A stretch of DNA of 64,000 nucleotides from Bin87 sp034423115 (GTDB lineage: Bacteria > Chloroflexota > Dehalococcoidia > Lucifugimonadales > UBA3495), in contig DAOUJD010000044.1 in NCBI GenBank assembly GCA_034423115.1, positions 1-64,000 of the forward strand. The letters run 5' to 3'. A program made the position numbers and the translations under genes. Positions 23,772-31,751 of this stretch are shown here, piece by piece (positions within the stretch are counted from its first letter, which is position 1; every line of letters begins with the position of its first letter). The notes below the pieces were generated by a model that was not told the DNA's origin, ran no database searches, and worked only from the letters and a program-made list of their open reading frames with translations.

Positions 23772-24815
23772 ATGACTGAAATTAGACCCATCAACTGGAC
23801 CGGAAGCAGTCTCCATTTGCTAGACCAGACCCTGCTGCCTCATGAGCATGTCACGGTCACCATCACCGACTATCGGTCCGCCGCATCCGCCATCACGGAC
23901 ATGCGAGTGCGTGGCGCCCCCGCCATCGGCGTGACGGCTGCATATGCCATGGTTCTCGCCGCGGCGGAACTGCAATCACGCGAGCGGGACCATTTCATTG
24001 GCGCGCTGCGGGAGGCTGGAGCCCACATCGCGGCTGCGCGTCCCACCGCCGTCAACCTTGGTTGGGCCGTCCGCCGGATGCTCAGGGTGGCCGACGATGA
24101 GCCCGATCCCGGCAGCATTCGTCCCCGTCTGGAAGCCGAGGCCCGACGAATCCAGGAAGAGGACGAGCGGATCAACCGGCAGATTGGCGAAAACGGCCGT
24201 GTGCTGATGCCCCCCGACGGCCAGGGCGTGTTGACCCATTGCAACACCGGAGCGTTGGCTACGTCGGCGTTCGGCACCGCCCTGGGTGTCATACGGGCCG
24301 GCTGGGAGGCCGGCGGGCGCTTCCGCGTGTTCAACACCGAAACCCGGCCCTGGCTGCAGGGCGCCCGGCTCACGTCCTGGGAGTTCCAACAACTCGGCAT
24401 CCCCGCAACCCTGATTGCCGACTCTGCCGCCGGCATCCTGATGCAAAGGGGCGAGGTGTCCTGCGTCATCACCGGCGCGGACCGCGTCGCCGCCAACGGC
24501 GACACTGCCAACAAGATCGGCACCTACTCGCTGGCCGTGCTGGCCCACGAGAACGGAATACCGTTCTACATCGCCGCGCCCACCAGCACGGTGGACCTCG
24601 CCATTGCACACGGAGACGACATCGCCATCGAGGAGCGCCCCGAGCACGAGGTCACGGGTTACGGCGCGACGCCAATCGCACCCGAAGGCACTCCGGCCTA
24701 TAACCCTGCCTTCGACGTGACGCCTCACCGCTACATCGCAGGCATTGTTACCGAGACCATGGTATGCCGGCCGCCCTACACCGAAACTCTGAAAACCGCC
24801 GTTGACTCCGCCTGA
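23772..24815 (+). CDS. mtnA: S-methyl-5-thioribose-1-phosphate isomerase MtnA
   Basis: A 347-residue member of the eIF2B-related MtnA family, which converts methylthioribose-1-phosphate to methylthioribulose-1-phosphate in methionine salvage. The key segments are MRVRGAPAIGVTAAYAM, THCNTGALATSAFGTALGVI with the conserved cysteine, and the ITGADRVAANGDTANKIGTYSLAVLA motif with the catalytic aspartate. It lies 90 bp downstream of the SAM riboswitch terminator and is the first gene of the methionine region. mtnP, ahcY and metK follow on the same strand. Confidence 0.94.
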   Translation: MTEIRPINWTGSSLHLLDQTLLPHEHVTVTITDYRSAASAITDMRVRGAPAIGVTAAYAMVLAAAELQSRERDHFIGALREAGAHIAAARPTAVNLGWAVRRMLRVADDEPDPGSIRPRLEAEARRIQEEDERINRQIGENGRVLMPPDGQGVLTHCNTGALATSAFGTALGVIRAGWEAGGRFRVFNTETRPWLQGARLTSWEFQQLGIPATLIADSAAGILMQRGEVSCVITGADRVAANGDTANKIGTYSLAVLAHENGIPFYIAAPTSTVDLAIAHGDDIAIEERPEHEVTGYGATPIAPEGTPAYNPAFDVTPHRYIAGIVTETMVCRPPYTETLKTAVDSA

Positions 24816-24823
24816 CCCCAATC

Positions 24824-24849
24824 GTCATTCCGGCGAAAGCCGGAATCCA
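24824..24849. repeat. REP-like palindrome copy 1
   Basis: GTCATTCCGGCGAAAGCCGGAATCCA contains an 8-bp perfect hairpin ATTCCGGC/GCCGGAAT with a GAAA loop. Near-identical units recur at 28209-28233 and 28246-28270, marking a dispersed intergenic repeat family. Confidence 0.8.
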
Positions 24850-24913
24850 TTTTCCCCAATCACCAACTCGACTATCCCGACCATACCGTTCATCCTGTAT
24901 ATCCCGGTAAAAA

Positions 24914-26023
24914 ATGACCATTGACCAACAAACCCGCCGCCGCATGGCCCGCACCGGCCTGACGGCTCACGATCCGGCCAAAGCCAGCCCCGGCTACACC
25001 CTTTACGCCCCACTGTCCGGCAACGGAGAGGTCTATCTGCTGGATCCCAACGGAGAGGTGGCCCACCAGTGGAATATGCCCTACCCGCCGGGACTCTACG
25101 GCTACCTGCTGCCCAACGGCAATCTGTTCTACGGCGGCAAGGTCCGCGATGATGGCGGTTGGGATATTTTCGAGGCGATGAAGCGGTTCAAGGGCGGGGT
25201 GATGCTCGAAGCCGACTGGGACGGCAACATCCTGTGGGAACACCGCGACCCGTACCACCATCATGACGCGCGTCGCACCGAGTCCGGCGGATGCCTGTAC
25301 ATGACCGTTGAGCGGATGGACGATTCCGCCGCCGCCAAAATCAAGGGCGGCCAGCATGGCAGCGACGCCGGTGGCATGTGGGCGGACGTGCTGGTTGAGG
25401 TGGACGCCGACGGCAACCGCATCTGGGAATGGCACGCCGCCGAGCACCTGGACCCCGACCGCCACGTCATCACCTTCAACGACCTGCGGGACGAGTGGAG
25501 CCACGGCAATACGGTCGTGCCGCTGCCCGCCAGTGCCTCATCAGGGGACCGGGTGATGTTCAGCTTCCGCAACATCTCCACCGTGGGCATCATCGACAAG
25601 GCCACCGGCAACATCGAGTGGCAGATCGGCGACGACGTGCTCGCCCAGCAGCACGATCCTTCCCTGCTGGACAACGGCAACGTGCTCATCTACGACAACG
25701 GCTCCCACAGCCGACACAACCCGCTGCCCGCGTCCAGGGTCATCGAAGTCGATACGGCCACCAACGAAATAGTCTGGGAATACCGGGACAATCCGCCCTT
25801 CAACTTCTTCAGCGCCTACATCTCGGGCGCGCGCCGCCTGCCCAACGGAAACACCCTCATCACCGAGGGACAACCCGGGCGCATTTTCCAGGTGACGCCT
25901 GAGGGTGAGGTCGTTTGGGAATATATCAATCCGCACTTCGCGCCCAACGAGCAGGGCTACGTCGTGAACAGCGTTTTTCGCTCCAATCACTACCTGCCCG
26001 AGCAGATACCGCAACTGCGCTGA
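24914..26023 (+). CDS. arylsulfotransferase (ASST)-like beta-propeller protein
   Basis: A 369-residue protein built of repeated bladelike units: YLLDPNGEVAHQW, EADWDGNILWEHRDPYHHHD, VEVDADGNRIWEWHA, LDNGNVLIYDNG, RLPNGNTLITEGQPGRIFQVTPEGEVVWEY. This is the signature of the aryl-sulfate sulfotransferase / PQQ-like propeller family. The HHHD and HDPSLLDNG segments offer candidate active-site histidines. There is no signal peptide, unlike periplasmic ASSTs, so the protein is probably cytoplasmic. Its substrate is unknown. It is inserted between mtnA and the rest of the methionine genes. Confidence 0.78.
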   Translation: MTIDQQTRRRMARTGLTAHDPAKASPGYTLYAPLSGNGEVYLLDPNGEVAHQWNMPYPPGLYGYLLPNGNLFYGGKVRDDGGWDIFEAMKRFKGGVMLEADWDGNILWEHRDPYHHHDARRTESGGCLYMTVERMDDSAAAKIKGGQHGSDAGGMWADVLVEVDADGNRIWEWHAAEHLDPDRHVITFNDLRDEWSHGNTVVPLPASASSGDRVMFSFRNISTVGIIDKATGNIEWQIGDDVLAQQHDPSLLDNGNVLIYDNGSHSRHNPLPASRVIEVDTATNEIVWEYRDNPPFNFFSAYISGARRLPNGNTLITEGQPGRIFQVTPEGEVVWEYINPHFAPNEQGYVVNSVFRSNHYLPEQIPQLR

Positions 26024-26036
26024 AAAGTGTTCACGC

Positions 26037-26657
26037 ATGTACGTTGACCAGTTTGGAATCTCAGGAACAGGCTCCGGCGATGCTTCCTACGGTTGCCACA
26101 TTTCGCTATCCCGCGTGGTGCTGGTAGGCGTCGTAAGTTGGGGTTTGTACTGGTTTTACTGGATGTATCGCACCTGGGCGCAATACCGGGACCATACCGC
26201 AGGGGATCCTGAGCAGGCTGGTCAAACCCACTACCCGGTCTGGCACGGGCTTACCCAACTGGTGCCGGTGTACGGCTTCTTCCGTTTTCACGCTCACGTC
26301 CGGTCGTACAAAGCGTTGTTGCAGGAACGGGGCGTGACCGACAGCCTCAACATAGCGGCTCTGGTGACGGTGGTCGTTATCAACCTAATCGTCGGTCTTG
26401 TCGCCGGAGGAATGAGGGGCGACTCAACGGGCCCCGGTGTGACCGCCGCCTCCGGCATCGGGTTCCTGATCAGCCTCGCCACGTTGCTGGTCAGCATCGG
26501 TGTCATCTGTAAGGTTCAAAGCAACTTGAACCAATATTGGGCTGCAGTAGCCGGAATGCCCGCCCAGAACGCTCGGTTTGGCAAGGGCGAAATTCTCTGC
26601 CTCGTCATCGGAGCGCTGCTTTGGCTCGGAGTGATCTCCGACTTCGTCTTTTGGTAA
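26037..26657 (+). CDS. hypothetical membrane protein, DUF4234-like
   Basis: A 206-residue protein with about four hydrophobic segments. The VSWGLYWFYWMYRTWAQYRDH region near residue 33, a second VYGFFRFHAHVRSYKALL segment and the C-terminal KVQSNLNQYWAA motif recall DUF4234 proteins, which pair a W-x3-W-x-Y helix with a polar amphipathic stretch. No function is known. It starts 13 bp after the ASST-like gene and precedes mtnP by 49 bp, so it is probably in the same transcript. Confidence 0.6.
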   Translation: MYVDQFGISGTGSGDASYGCHISLSRVVLVGVVSWGLYWFYWMYRTWAQYRDHTAGDPEQAGQTHYPVWHGLTQLVPVYGFFRFHAHVRSYKALLQERGVTDSLNIAALVTVVVINLIVGLVAGGMRGDSTGPGVTAASGIGFLISLATLLVSIGVICKVQSNLNQYWAAVAGMPAQNARFGKGEILCLVIGALLWLGVISDFVFW

Positions 26658-26706
26658 GCCCAGGCCGCAACCCATTCTCGAAAATAAAGTTAAGGAAACC
26701 AACGTA

Positions 26707-27594
26707 ATGCCCAACCATCCCCAGGCGGAAATCGCCATCATCGGCGGCAGTGGACTCTACGAAATCCAGGGTTTCGAAGAGACCGCCGTGGTGGACATCG
26801 ATACTCCCTACGGCAAGCCCAGCGACGCCATCACCGTCGGCGAGCTGTTGGGCGTGCCGGTGGCATTCCTGCCCAGGCATGGCCGAGGACACCGCCTCAG
26901 CCCCACGGAACTGCCTTTCCGGGCCAACATCTACGCGCTGAAAACCCTGGGGGCCAGGCGCATCGTATCCGTCAGCGCCGTCGGCAGCTTGCAGGCGCGC
27001 CTCGAACCGCAGCACCTCGTCATCCCCGACCAGTTGATCGACCGGACGCGCTCGTTGCGTCCCAGCACTTTCTTCGAGGATGGCGTGGTCGCTCATATTT
27101 CTTTCGCAGATCCCTTCTGCCCCGATATGAGCGACGTGCTGGCGAAGGGTGGCAGGGAACAGGGCATCCCGACCCACAAGGGCGCCACCATGGTCGTCAT
27201 GGAGGGGCCCGCGTTCTCAACCAAGGCCGAGTCCGAAATGTACCGTTCCTGGGGCGGCGACCTCATCGGCATGACCGCGTTGCCCGAGGCCAAGCTGGCC
27301 CGCGAAGCCGAGATCTGCTACGCGACCATGGCGTGGGTCACCGACTACGACTGCTGGCACCCTGAACACGACGCCGTAACCGTTGATATGGTGGTGGAAA
27401 ACCTCATCGCCAACGTCGCCAACAGCCGCATCATCCTGCGCCACATTATGCCCGCGCTGGCACAACTCGGCCCGTGCGAGTGCGAGACCGCCCTCGCCAA
27501 CGCCATCATCACCGATCGCGCCATGATCCCCAACGACGTGCGGCGGCGGCTTCGCCCAATCGCCGGCAAGCATCTTGACCCGCCGCCCAACTGA
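26707..27594 (+). CDS. mtnP: S-methyl-5'-thioadenosine phosphorylase MtnP
   Basis: A 295-residue nucleoside phosphorylase that splits methylthioadenosine into adenine and methylthioribose-1-phosphate, the substrate of MtnA. The phosphate-binding GGSGLY (about residues 13-18) and RHGRGHRLSPTELPFRANIYALKTLGA segment, MVVMEGPAFSTKAES, and MTALPEAKLAREAEICYATMAWVTDYDCW are all typical of MtnP rather than purine nucleoside phosphorylase. It follows an AAGGAAA ribosome binding site and completes the first two salvage steps with mtnA. Confidence 0.94.
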   Translation: MPNHPQAEIAIIGGSGLYEIQGFEETAVVDIDTPYGKPSDAITVGELLGVPVAFLPRHGRGHRLSPTELPFRANIYALKTLGARRIVSVSAVGSLQARLEPQHLVIPDQLIDRTRSLRPSTFFEDGVVAHISFADPFCPDMSDVLAKGGREQGIPTHKGATMVVMEGPAFSTKAESEMYRSWGGDLIGMTALPEAKLAREAEICYATMAWVTDYDCWHPEHDAVTVDMVVENLIANVANSRIILRHIMPALAQLGPCECETALANAIITDRAMIPNDVRRRLRPIAGKHLDPPPN

Positions 27595-27611
27595 CGCACG
27601 ATCTAAATCTA

Positions 27612-27691
27612 CATGGATGAAAAGGATAAACAGGATAGTTGGGATATATCCAAGCAAGACGTTCTTACCCAATTCATCCTGTGTATCCATG
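27612..27691. repeat. imperfect inverted repeat between mtnP and the rhodanese gene
   Basis: CATGGAT (27612-27618) and ATCCATG (27685-27691) form the ends of a longer imperfect palindrome with internal GGATAAACAGGAT (27624-27636) opposite CATCCTGTGTATCC (27675-27688). A related TTCATCCTGTATATCC stands alone at 24888-24903. This looks like another dispersed intergenic repeat. Confidence 0.55.
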
Positions 27692-27715
27692 CGAAAGATT
27701 CAAGGAGGTAACCGA

Positions 27716-28075
27716 ATGCCACGACAGAATCCGGGGGAACCCTACTACCGGGTTGATTCTCCCGAAGCCCTGCAAATCCTCAATGCCGACCCGGACAACA
27801 CCGTCGTCGTCGATGTCCGTCGCGATGACGAATGGGTTACGGGCCATGCGTCCGGCGCAATCCACATCAATGTCGATGAATTCATGGACCGCGTTGATGA
27901 GCTGCCCGACGGCAAGAAATTGCTGTTCATCTGCGCCGCCGGCGTCCGCAGTGGCGTCGCATGCGAGTACGCAGCAGCGCTGGGCATCGACTCGGAACTG
28001 CTCTACAACGTCGACGACGGTACGCCGTCATGGATCGCCGCCGGCAACCCAACGTCCTACGGAAACGATCCGTAA
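27716..28075 (+). CDS. single-domain rhodanese
   Basis: A 119-residue rhodanese-like protein. VVVDVRRDDEWVTGHASGAIHINVDEF is the first CH2 region, and the active-site loop is CAAGVRSG, with the cysteine that carries persulfide sulfur. Family members transfer sulfane sulfur to thiol acceptors. I start at ATG 27716, spaced from a strong AAGGAGGT (27702-27709); the longer upstream frame lies in the palindromic spacer. Position between mtnP and ahcY suggests a role in sulfur-amino-acid metabolism, but that is inference. Confidence 0.85.
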   Translation: MPRQNPGEPYYRVDSPEALQILNADPDNTVVVDVRRDDEWVTGHASGAIHINVDEFMDRVDELPDGKKLLFICAAGVRSGVACEYAAALGIDSELLYNVDDGTPSWIAAGNPTSYGNDP

Positions 28076-28208
28076 CTGACCCAATTTCCGCAGCACTGCA
28101 AATCCGCCATATTTACGGGTGAAGAAAACCGGGGTTCCTTCGTCGAACGAGTACTGGAGATCCTGGCCTACTCCCGAATGGCGCACTAAAGCACACCAAC
28201 ATCCACCC

Positions 28209-28270
28209 GTCATTCCCGCTTTTGTGGGAATCCAAAACCCCCGCCGTCATTCCGGCGAAAGCCGGAATCC
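28209..28270. repeat. REP-like palindromes copies 2 and 3 (tandem)
   Basis: Two units in the same orientation, GTCATTCCCGCTTTTGTGGGAATCC (28209-28233) and GTCATTCCGGCGAAAGCCGGAATCC (28246-28270), are separated by 12 bp. Each forms a short hairpin, and the second is identical in its core to the copy at 24824. They lie just upstream of the ahcY ribosome binding site. Confidence 0.8.
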
Positions 28271-28297
28271 AAGCGGGCAAATCGGAGGTAAAACGAT

Positions 28298-29569
28298 TTG
28301 ACTGTTCAAAAAACCAAAGGCGACGTAAAAGACCTTTCCCTGGCCGCGGCCGGCGTCGATCGCATCCGCTGGGCCGCCCGCGAAATGCCCGTCGTCAACA
28401 TGATCACGGAGCGGTTCCAAAAGGAACAGCCCCTGGCCGGCGTCAAGATGGCCGCCTGCCTGCACGTAACCACCGAGACCGCCAACTTGGCCATCGCTCT
28501 CAAAGCCGGTGGGGCGGATCTGGTCATTTGCGCCAGCAACCCGCTCAGCACCCAGGACGAAACCGCCGCCGCGCTGGTGCAGGAGTACGGCATCCCCACC
28601 TACGCCATCAAGGGCGAGGATAACGAGACCTATTACCAGCATATCAACGCCGTGCTGGACCATGCGCCCAACGTGACCATGGACGACGGCGCCGACCTGG
28701 TGGGCATCCTGCACAAGGAGCGCAGCGACCTCCTGTCCAACGTCATCGCCGGCACTGAGGAGACCACCACCGGCGTGGTGCGCCTCACCGCCATGGCCGC
28801 CGACGGCCAGCTGAAGTATCCCATCATCGCCGTCAACGAGGCCGAGACCAAGCACTTCTTTGACAACCGCTACGGCACCGGCCAGAGCACGCTGGACGGC
28901 ATCACACGCGCCACCAACATCCTCTGGGCCGGCCGCCGCGTCGTCGTCGGAGGTTACGGTTGGTGCGGCCGCGGCGTGGCGTCCCGGGCCCGTGGCATGG
29001 GCGCGCACGTCATCGTAACCGAGGTCAATCCCGTCCGCGCGCTGGAGGCGGTCATGGACGGGTTCCAGGTCATGCCCGGCATTGAAGCCGCCAAGGTAGG
29101 CGAGGTGTTCATCACCGTGTCCGGTGGCTGGCACATCATCGGTCGGGAACATCTCGAGGTCATGCCCGACGGCGCGATCATCTCCAACAGCGGCCACTTC
29201 AACGTCGAAATCGACATTCCGGCCCTGGAAGCCTTGTCGGTGAGCCACCGGGAAGTGCGCCCCTTCGTCGAGGAGTACCAGACCACGGACGGACGACGCC
29301 TGTACCTGCTGGGCGAGGGTCGCCTGATCAACCTGGCGGCCGCTGAAGGCCATCCCTCTGCCGTGATGGACATGAGCTTCGCCAACCAGGCCCTCAGCGC
29401 CGAATATCTGGTCAAGAGCCACCAGAGCCTGTCCAACGGTGTCCACGTGGTGCCCCGCGAAATCGACGCTGAAGTCGGTCGTCTCAAGCTCGAGACCATG
29501 GGCATCAGCATCGATACCCTGACCGCCGAACAGACTGCCTACAACGAAAGCTGGGAAGAAGGCACCTGA
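28298..29569 (+). CDS. ahcY: adenosylhomocysteinase
   Basis: A 423-residue S-adenosylhomocysteine hydrolase, which splits SAH into adenosine and homocysteine to keep methylation going. Substrate-binding HVTTETANLAIALKAGG and ASNPLSTQDETAAAL, the NAD-binding VVVGGYGWCGRGVASRARGMGAHVIVTEVNP Rossmann loop, and SGHFNVEIDI are all present. The start is a TTG at 28298, 8 nt after GGAGGT; no closer ATG precedes the conserved LAAAGVDRIRWAAREMPV region. It is followed by metK, so the two halves of the SAM cycle are adjacent. Confidence 0.95.
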   Translation: MTVQKTKGDVKDLSLAAAGVDRIRWAAREMPVVNMITERFQKEQPLAGVKMAACLHVTTETANLAIALKAGGADLVICASNPLSTQDETAAALVQEYGIPTYAIKGEDNETYYQHINAVLDHAPNVTMDDGADLVGILHKERSDLLSNVIAGTEETTTGVVRLTAMAADGQLKYPIIAVNEAETKHFFDNRYGTGQSTLDGITRATNILWAGRRVVVGGYGWCGRGVASRARGMGAHVIVTEVNPVRALEAVMDGFQVMPGIEAAKVGEVFITVSGGWHIIGREHLEVMPDGAIISNSGHFNVEIDIPALEALSVSHREVRPFVEEYQTTDGRRLYLLGEGRLINLAAAEGHPSAVMDMSFANQALSAEYLVKSHQSLSNGVHVVPREIDAEVGRLKLETMGISIDTLTAEQTAYNESWEEGT

Positions 29570-29578
29570 TGATTCTCG

Positions 29579-29612
29579 CTCTCCCTTGATGGGAGAGGGC
29601 TGGGGTGAGGGT
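29579..29612. repeat. short palindromic repeat between ahcY and metK
   Basis: CTCTCCC (29579-29585) pairs with GGGAGAG (29591-29597), followed by GGCTGGGGTGAGGGTG. This GGGAGAGGGCTGGGGTGAGGG unit is a widespread type of intergenic repeat in bacteria and is distinct from the two other repeat types nearby. Confidence 0.6.
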
Positions 29613-29682
29613 GAAAATCACAATTGTCGCCTTTTCATCACCCCGTGCCAATCTACCCAAAACGACCGGAGGAACTGAAACT

Positions 29683-30930
29683 ATGCCAATCCGATTCATG
29701 ACCTCGCCCAAGTACCTGCTCACCTCTGAGTCGGTTACTGAAGGGCACCCCGACAAGGTCTGCGACCAGATTTCCGACGCCGTGCTGGACGCCGCCTTCA
29801 GCGTTGACCCCATGAGCCGCGTCGCCTGCGAAACCGTCGCCGGCAAGAACCTCATCATGGTAACCGGGGAAATCACCACCCAGGCCGAGTTGGACTTCGA
29901 CGCCATTACTCGCAAGACCCTGCTGGAAATCGGCTACAACGACGTCAAGTACGGAATCGACGGCAACTCTTGCGGCGTCATCCGTAACGCCAGCCAGCAG
30001 TCCCCCGACATCAACGCCGGCGTGAGCACCGCTCTCGAAGCCCGCAACAATGGCGCAAACGCCGCCGACGCTCGCCGCGCCACCGGGGCCGGCGACCAGG
30101 GCATGATGGTGGGATTCGCTTGCAACGAGACCGATGGCCTCATGCCCATCACCGTTGACCTGTCCCATCGCCTGGTCGAGCGGCTGGCCAAGGTCCGCAA
30201 GGACGGCACCCTGCCGTATCTCGGCCCGGACGGAAAGTCCCAGGTCACCGTGGAATACCAATACGGCAAGCCCCACCGCGTCGACGCCGTGGTCATCAGC
30301 ACCCAGCACGACGACACGGAAGACCGCGCCGCCTTCACCGAGAAGATCCGCGCCGACATCATCGAGCACGTCATCAAGCCCATCGTGCCGGCTCACCTGC
30401 TGGACGACGATACCAAGTACTACGTCAACCCCAGCGGATGGTTCGTAGTGGGCGGCCCCCAGGGCGACACCGGCCTCACTGGGCGCAAGATCCTGGTAGA
30501 CACCTACGGTGGAATCGCCCGCCACGGCGGGGGCGCGTTCTCCGGCAAGGACCCGACCAAGGTCGACCGCTCCGGCGCGTATGCCGCCCGCTACGTCGCC
30601 AAGAACATCGTGGCTGCTGGCCTTGCCGACCGCGTCGAGGTGATAGTTTCCTACGCTATCGGCGTCGCTGACCCGATCTCCGTGGCGGTGGAGACCTTTG
30701 ACACCAACAAGGTCGACAACGATACCATCGAGGCGTTGGTCAACGAGCACTTCGACCTGCGCCCCGGCGCGATCATCGAAGACCTTGAGCTCCGTCAGCC
30801 CATCTATCGCAAGACGGCCGCTTACGGGCACTTCGGGCGCACCGACATCGATCTTCCCTGGGAGCGCACCGATAAAGCCGAGTTGCTGAAACAGGCAGCC
30901 GGCACGTTGGCCGGCGCCGCTGGCGACTAG
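29683..30930 (+). CDS. metK: methionine adenosyltransferase (SAM synthetase)
   Basis: A 415-residue MetK that makes S-adenosylmethionine from methionine and ATP. Diagnostic segments are SESVTEGHPDKVCDQISDAVLDA, ATGAGDQGMMVGFACNET, and the GGGAFSGKDPTKVDRSGAYAARYVAKN phosphate-binding region. I use ATG 29683, 9 nt after GGAGGA, rather than the upstream in-frame GTG at 29605, which lies in the repeat. No riboswitch is seen directly ahead of metK; the only SAM riboswitch in the window is before mtnA. A terminator follows. Confidence 0.95.
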   Translation: MPIRFMTSPKYLLTSESVTEGHPDKVCDQISDAVLDAAFSVDPMSRVACETVAGKNLIMVTGEITTQAELDFDAITRKTLLEIGYNDVKYGIDGNSCGVIRNASQQSPDINAGVSTALEARNNGANAADARRATGAGDQGMMVGFACNETDGLMPITVDLSHRLVERLAKVRKDGTLPYLGPDGKSQVTVEYQYGKPHRVDAVVISTQHDDTEDRAAFTEKIRADIIEHVIKPIVPAHLLDDDTKYYVNPSGWFVVGGPQGDTGLTGRKILVDTYGGIARHGGGAFSGKDPTKVDRSGAYAARYVAKNIVAAGLADRVEVIVSYAIGVADPISVAVETFDTNKVDNDTIEALVNEHFDLRPGAIIEDLELRQPIYRKTAAYGHFGRTDIDLPWERTDKAELLKQAAGTLAGAAGD

Positions 30931-30960
30931 ACCCGTCCGACACTGCGCTCTCTCTCATGC

Positions 30961-31005
30961 GCGCCCTTCACCTTGATTGGTGGAGGGCGCACTGCTTTCT
31001 TTTTC
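30961..31005 (+). terminator. metK terminator
   Basis: GCGCCCTTCACC (30961-30972) pairs with GGTGGAGGGCGC (30979-30990) with one G-U pair and a 6-nt loop, and is followed by a T-rich tract CTTTCTTTTTC. Confidence 0.82.
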
Positions 31006-31157
31006 GGCAGGGCTGTCGCAGTCCACGCTGCGCCGTAGCCGTTCCGTGTCATGATTGTCCGAATGCTGCACGCGGGTGAAAGACGGTTTGGTGGTTCGTC
31101 TCGGTAAAATCGGCGTAACTCTCTTAGCCGCCGTGGACGCGCGGCGCAGGATTACCG

Positions 31158-31607
31158 ATGGACAGCGTTCTCCCATTCCGCCGCTTCACCTCTTGGGTAA
31201 TTGACCGATTGTTGTTTTTGGGAGTCGGCGCAGCGATTCTCTATGTGATTCACGTGCTCGACAGTCGGCTGGGCATCAGCGGGCCGCAGTCCGTGAATTT
31301 CGATGTGTACGATTTTTTTGCCATCCAGATGCCCCTGGCCGTGGTGATAACCTACGCCATCTGGCTGTTGATCATCATTAAGATAGGCCCGCCGGGCCGC
31401 GTTTTGACGCGCACGGAGGTGCGCCGACATCGCGGAGGTTCCGCCGGCCAACCCAGGAAACTGGTCCGCGCCGTGGCAAAAATCGGGCTACATCTCACTC
31501 TGATCGGCCTGATCGTCGACGCGATTTTCATCCTGCGCGATCAGCGGGAACGACGCTCCATACCCGACATACTGGCCGGCACCATGGTAACGCCGCGCCG
31601 CCGATGA
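31158..31607 (+). CDS. RDD-family membrane protein (copy 1)
   Basis: A 149-residue protein with an N-terminal RRFTSWVIDRLLFLGVG segment (the R...D pattern of the RDD family), a second hydrophobic segment (PLAVVITYAIWLLIIIKIGPPGRVLTR) and a third near VAKIGLHLTLIGLIVDAIFIL, ending in RRSIPDILAGTMV. The end pattern D-x(n)-RS-x-x-D-x-x-A-G-T-x-V is shared with the RDD protein at 33214-33546. Function is unknown for the family beyond possible ion transport. It is the first gene after the metK terminator. Confidence 0.7.
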   Translation: MDSVLPFRRFTSWVIDRLLFLGVGAAILYVIHVLDSRLGISGPQSVNFDVYDFFAIQMPLAVVITYAIWLLIIIKIGPPGRVLTRTEVRRHRGGSAGQPRKLVRAVAKIGLHLTLIGLIVDAIFILRDQRERRSIPDILAGTMVTPRRR

Positions 31608-31651
31608 TGATCACAGCGACGGTGTCGGCTTTTCAATTTCTTTTCGTCCGC

Positions 31652-31715
31652 TCATGGTGAGCCCGTCGAACCATGAACTACTGAAAGTGAGCACCCTTCG
31701 ACAAGCTCAGGATGA
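31652..31715. repeat. imperfect inverted repeat (TCRTNNTGAGC..GTCGAA type)
   Basis: TCATGGTGAGCCCGTCGAA (31652-31670) faces TTCGACAAGCTCAGGATGA (31697-31715), an imperfect inverted repeat around 26 nt. Units of this kind (TTCGACAAGCTCA) are a common dispersed intergenic repeat. It fills most of the space between the RDD gene and the phosphohexomutase. Confidence 0.65.
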
Positions 31716-31751
31716 ACGGAATCGAAGTGAACGCCATGCTAGAATGATTTT

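Noticed and set aside
28076..28191. Open frame continuing after the rhodanese stop (HCKSAIFTGEENRG... to TAA)
   Set aside because: It has no start codon or ribosome binding site and no match I recognise; it could be a remnant but cannot be supported.
28247..30831. Long antisense frames over ahcY and metK
   Set aside because: Both opposite strands encode unmistakable enzymes, and the antisense products are rich in V/G/D without any domain.
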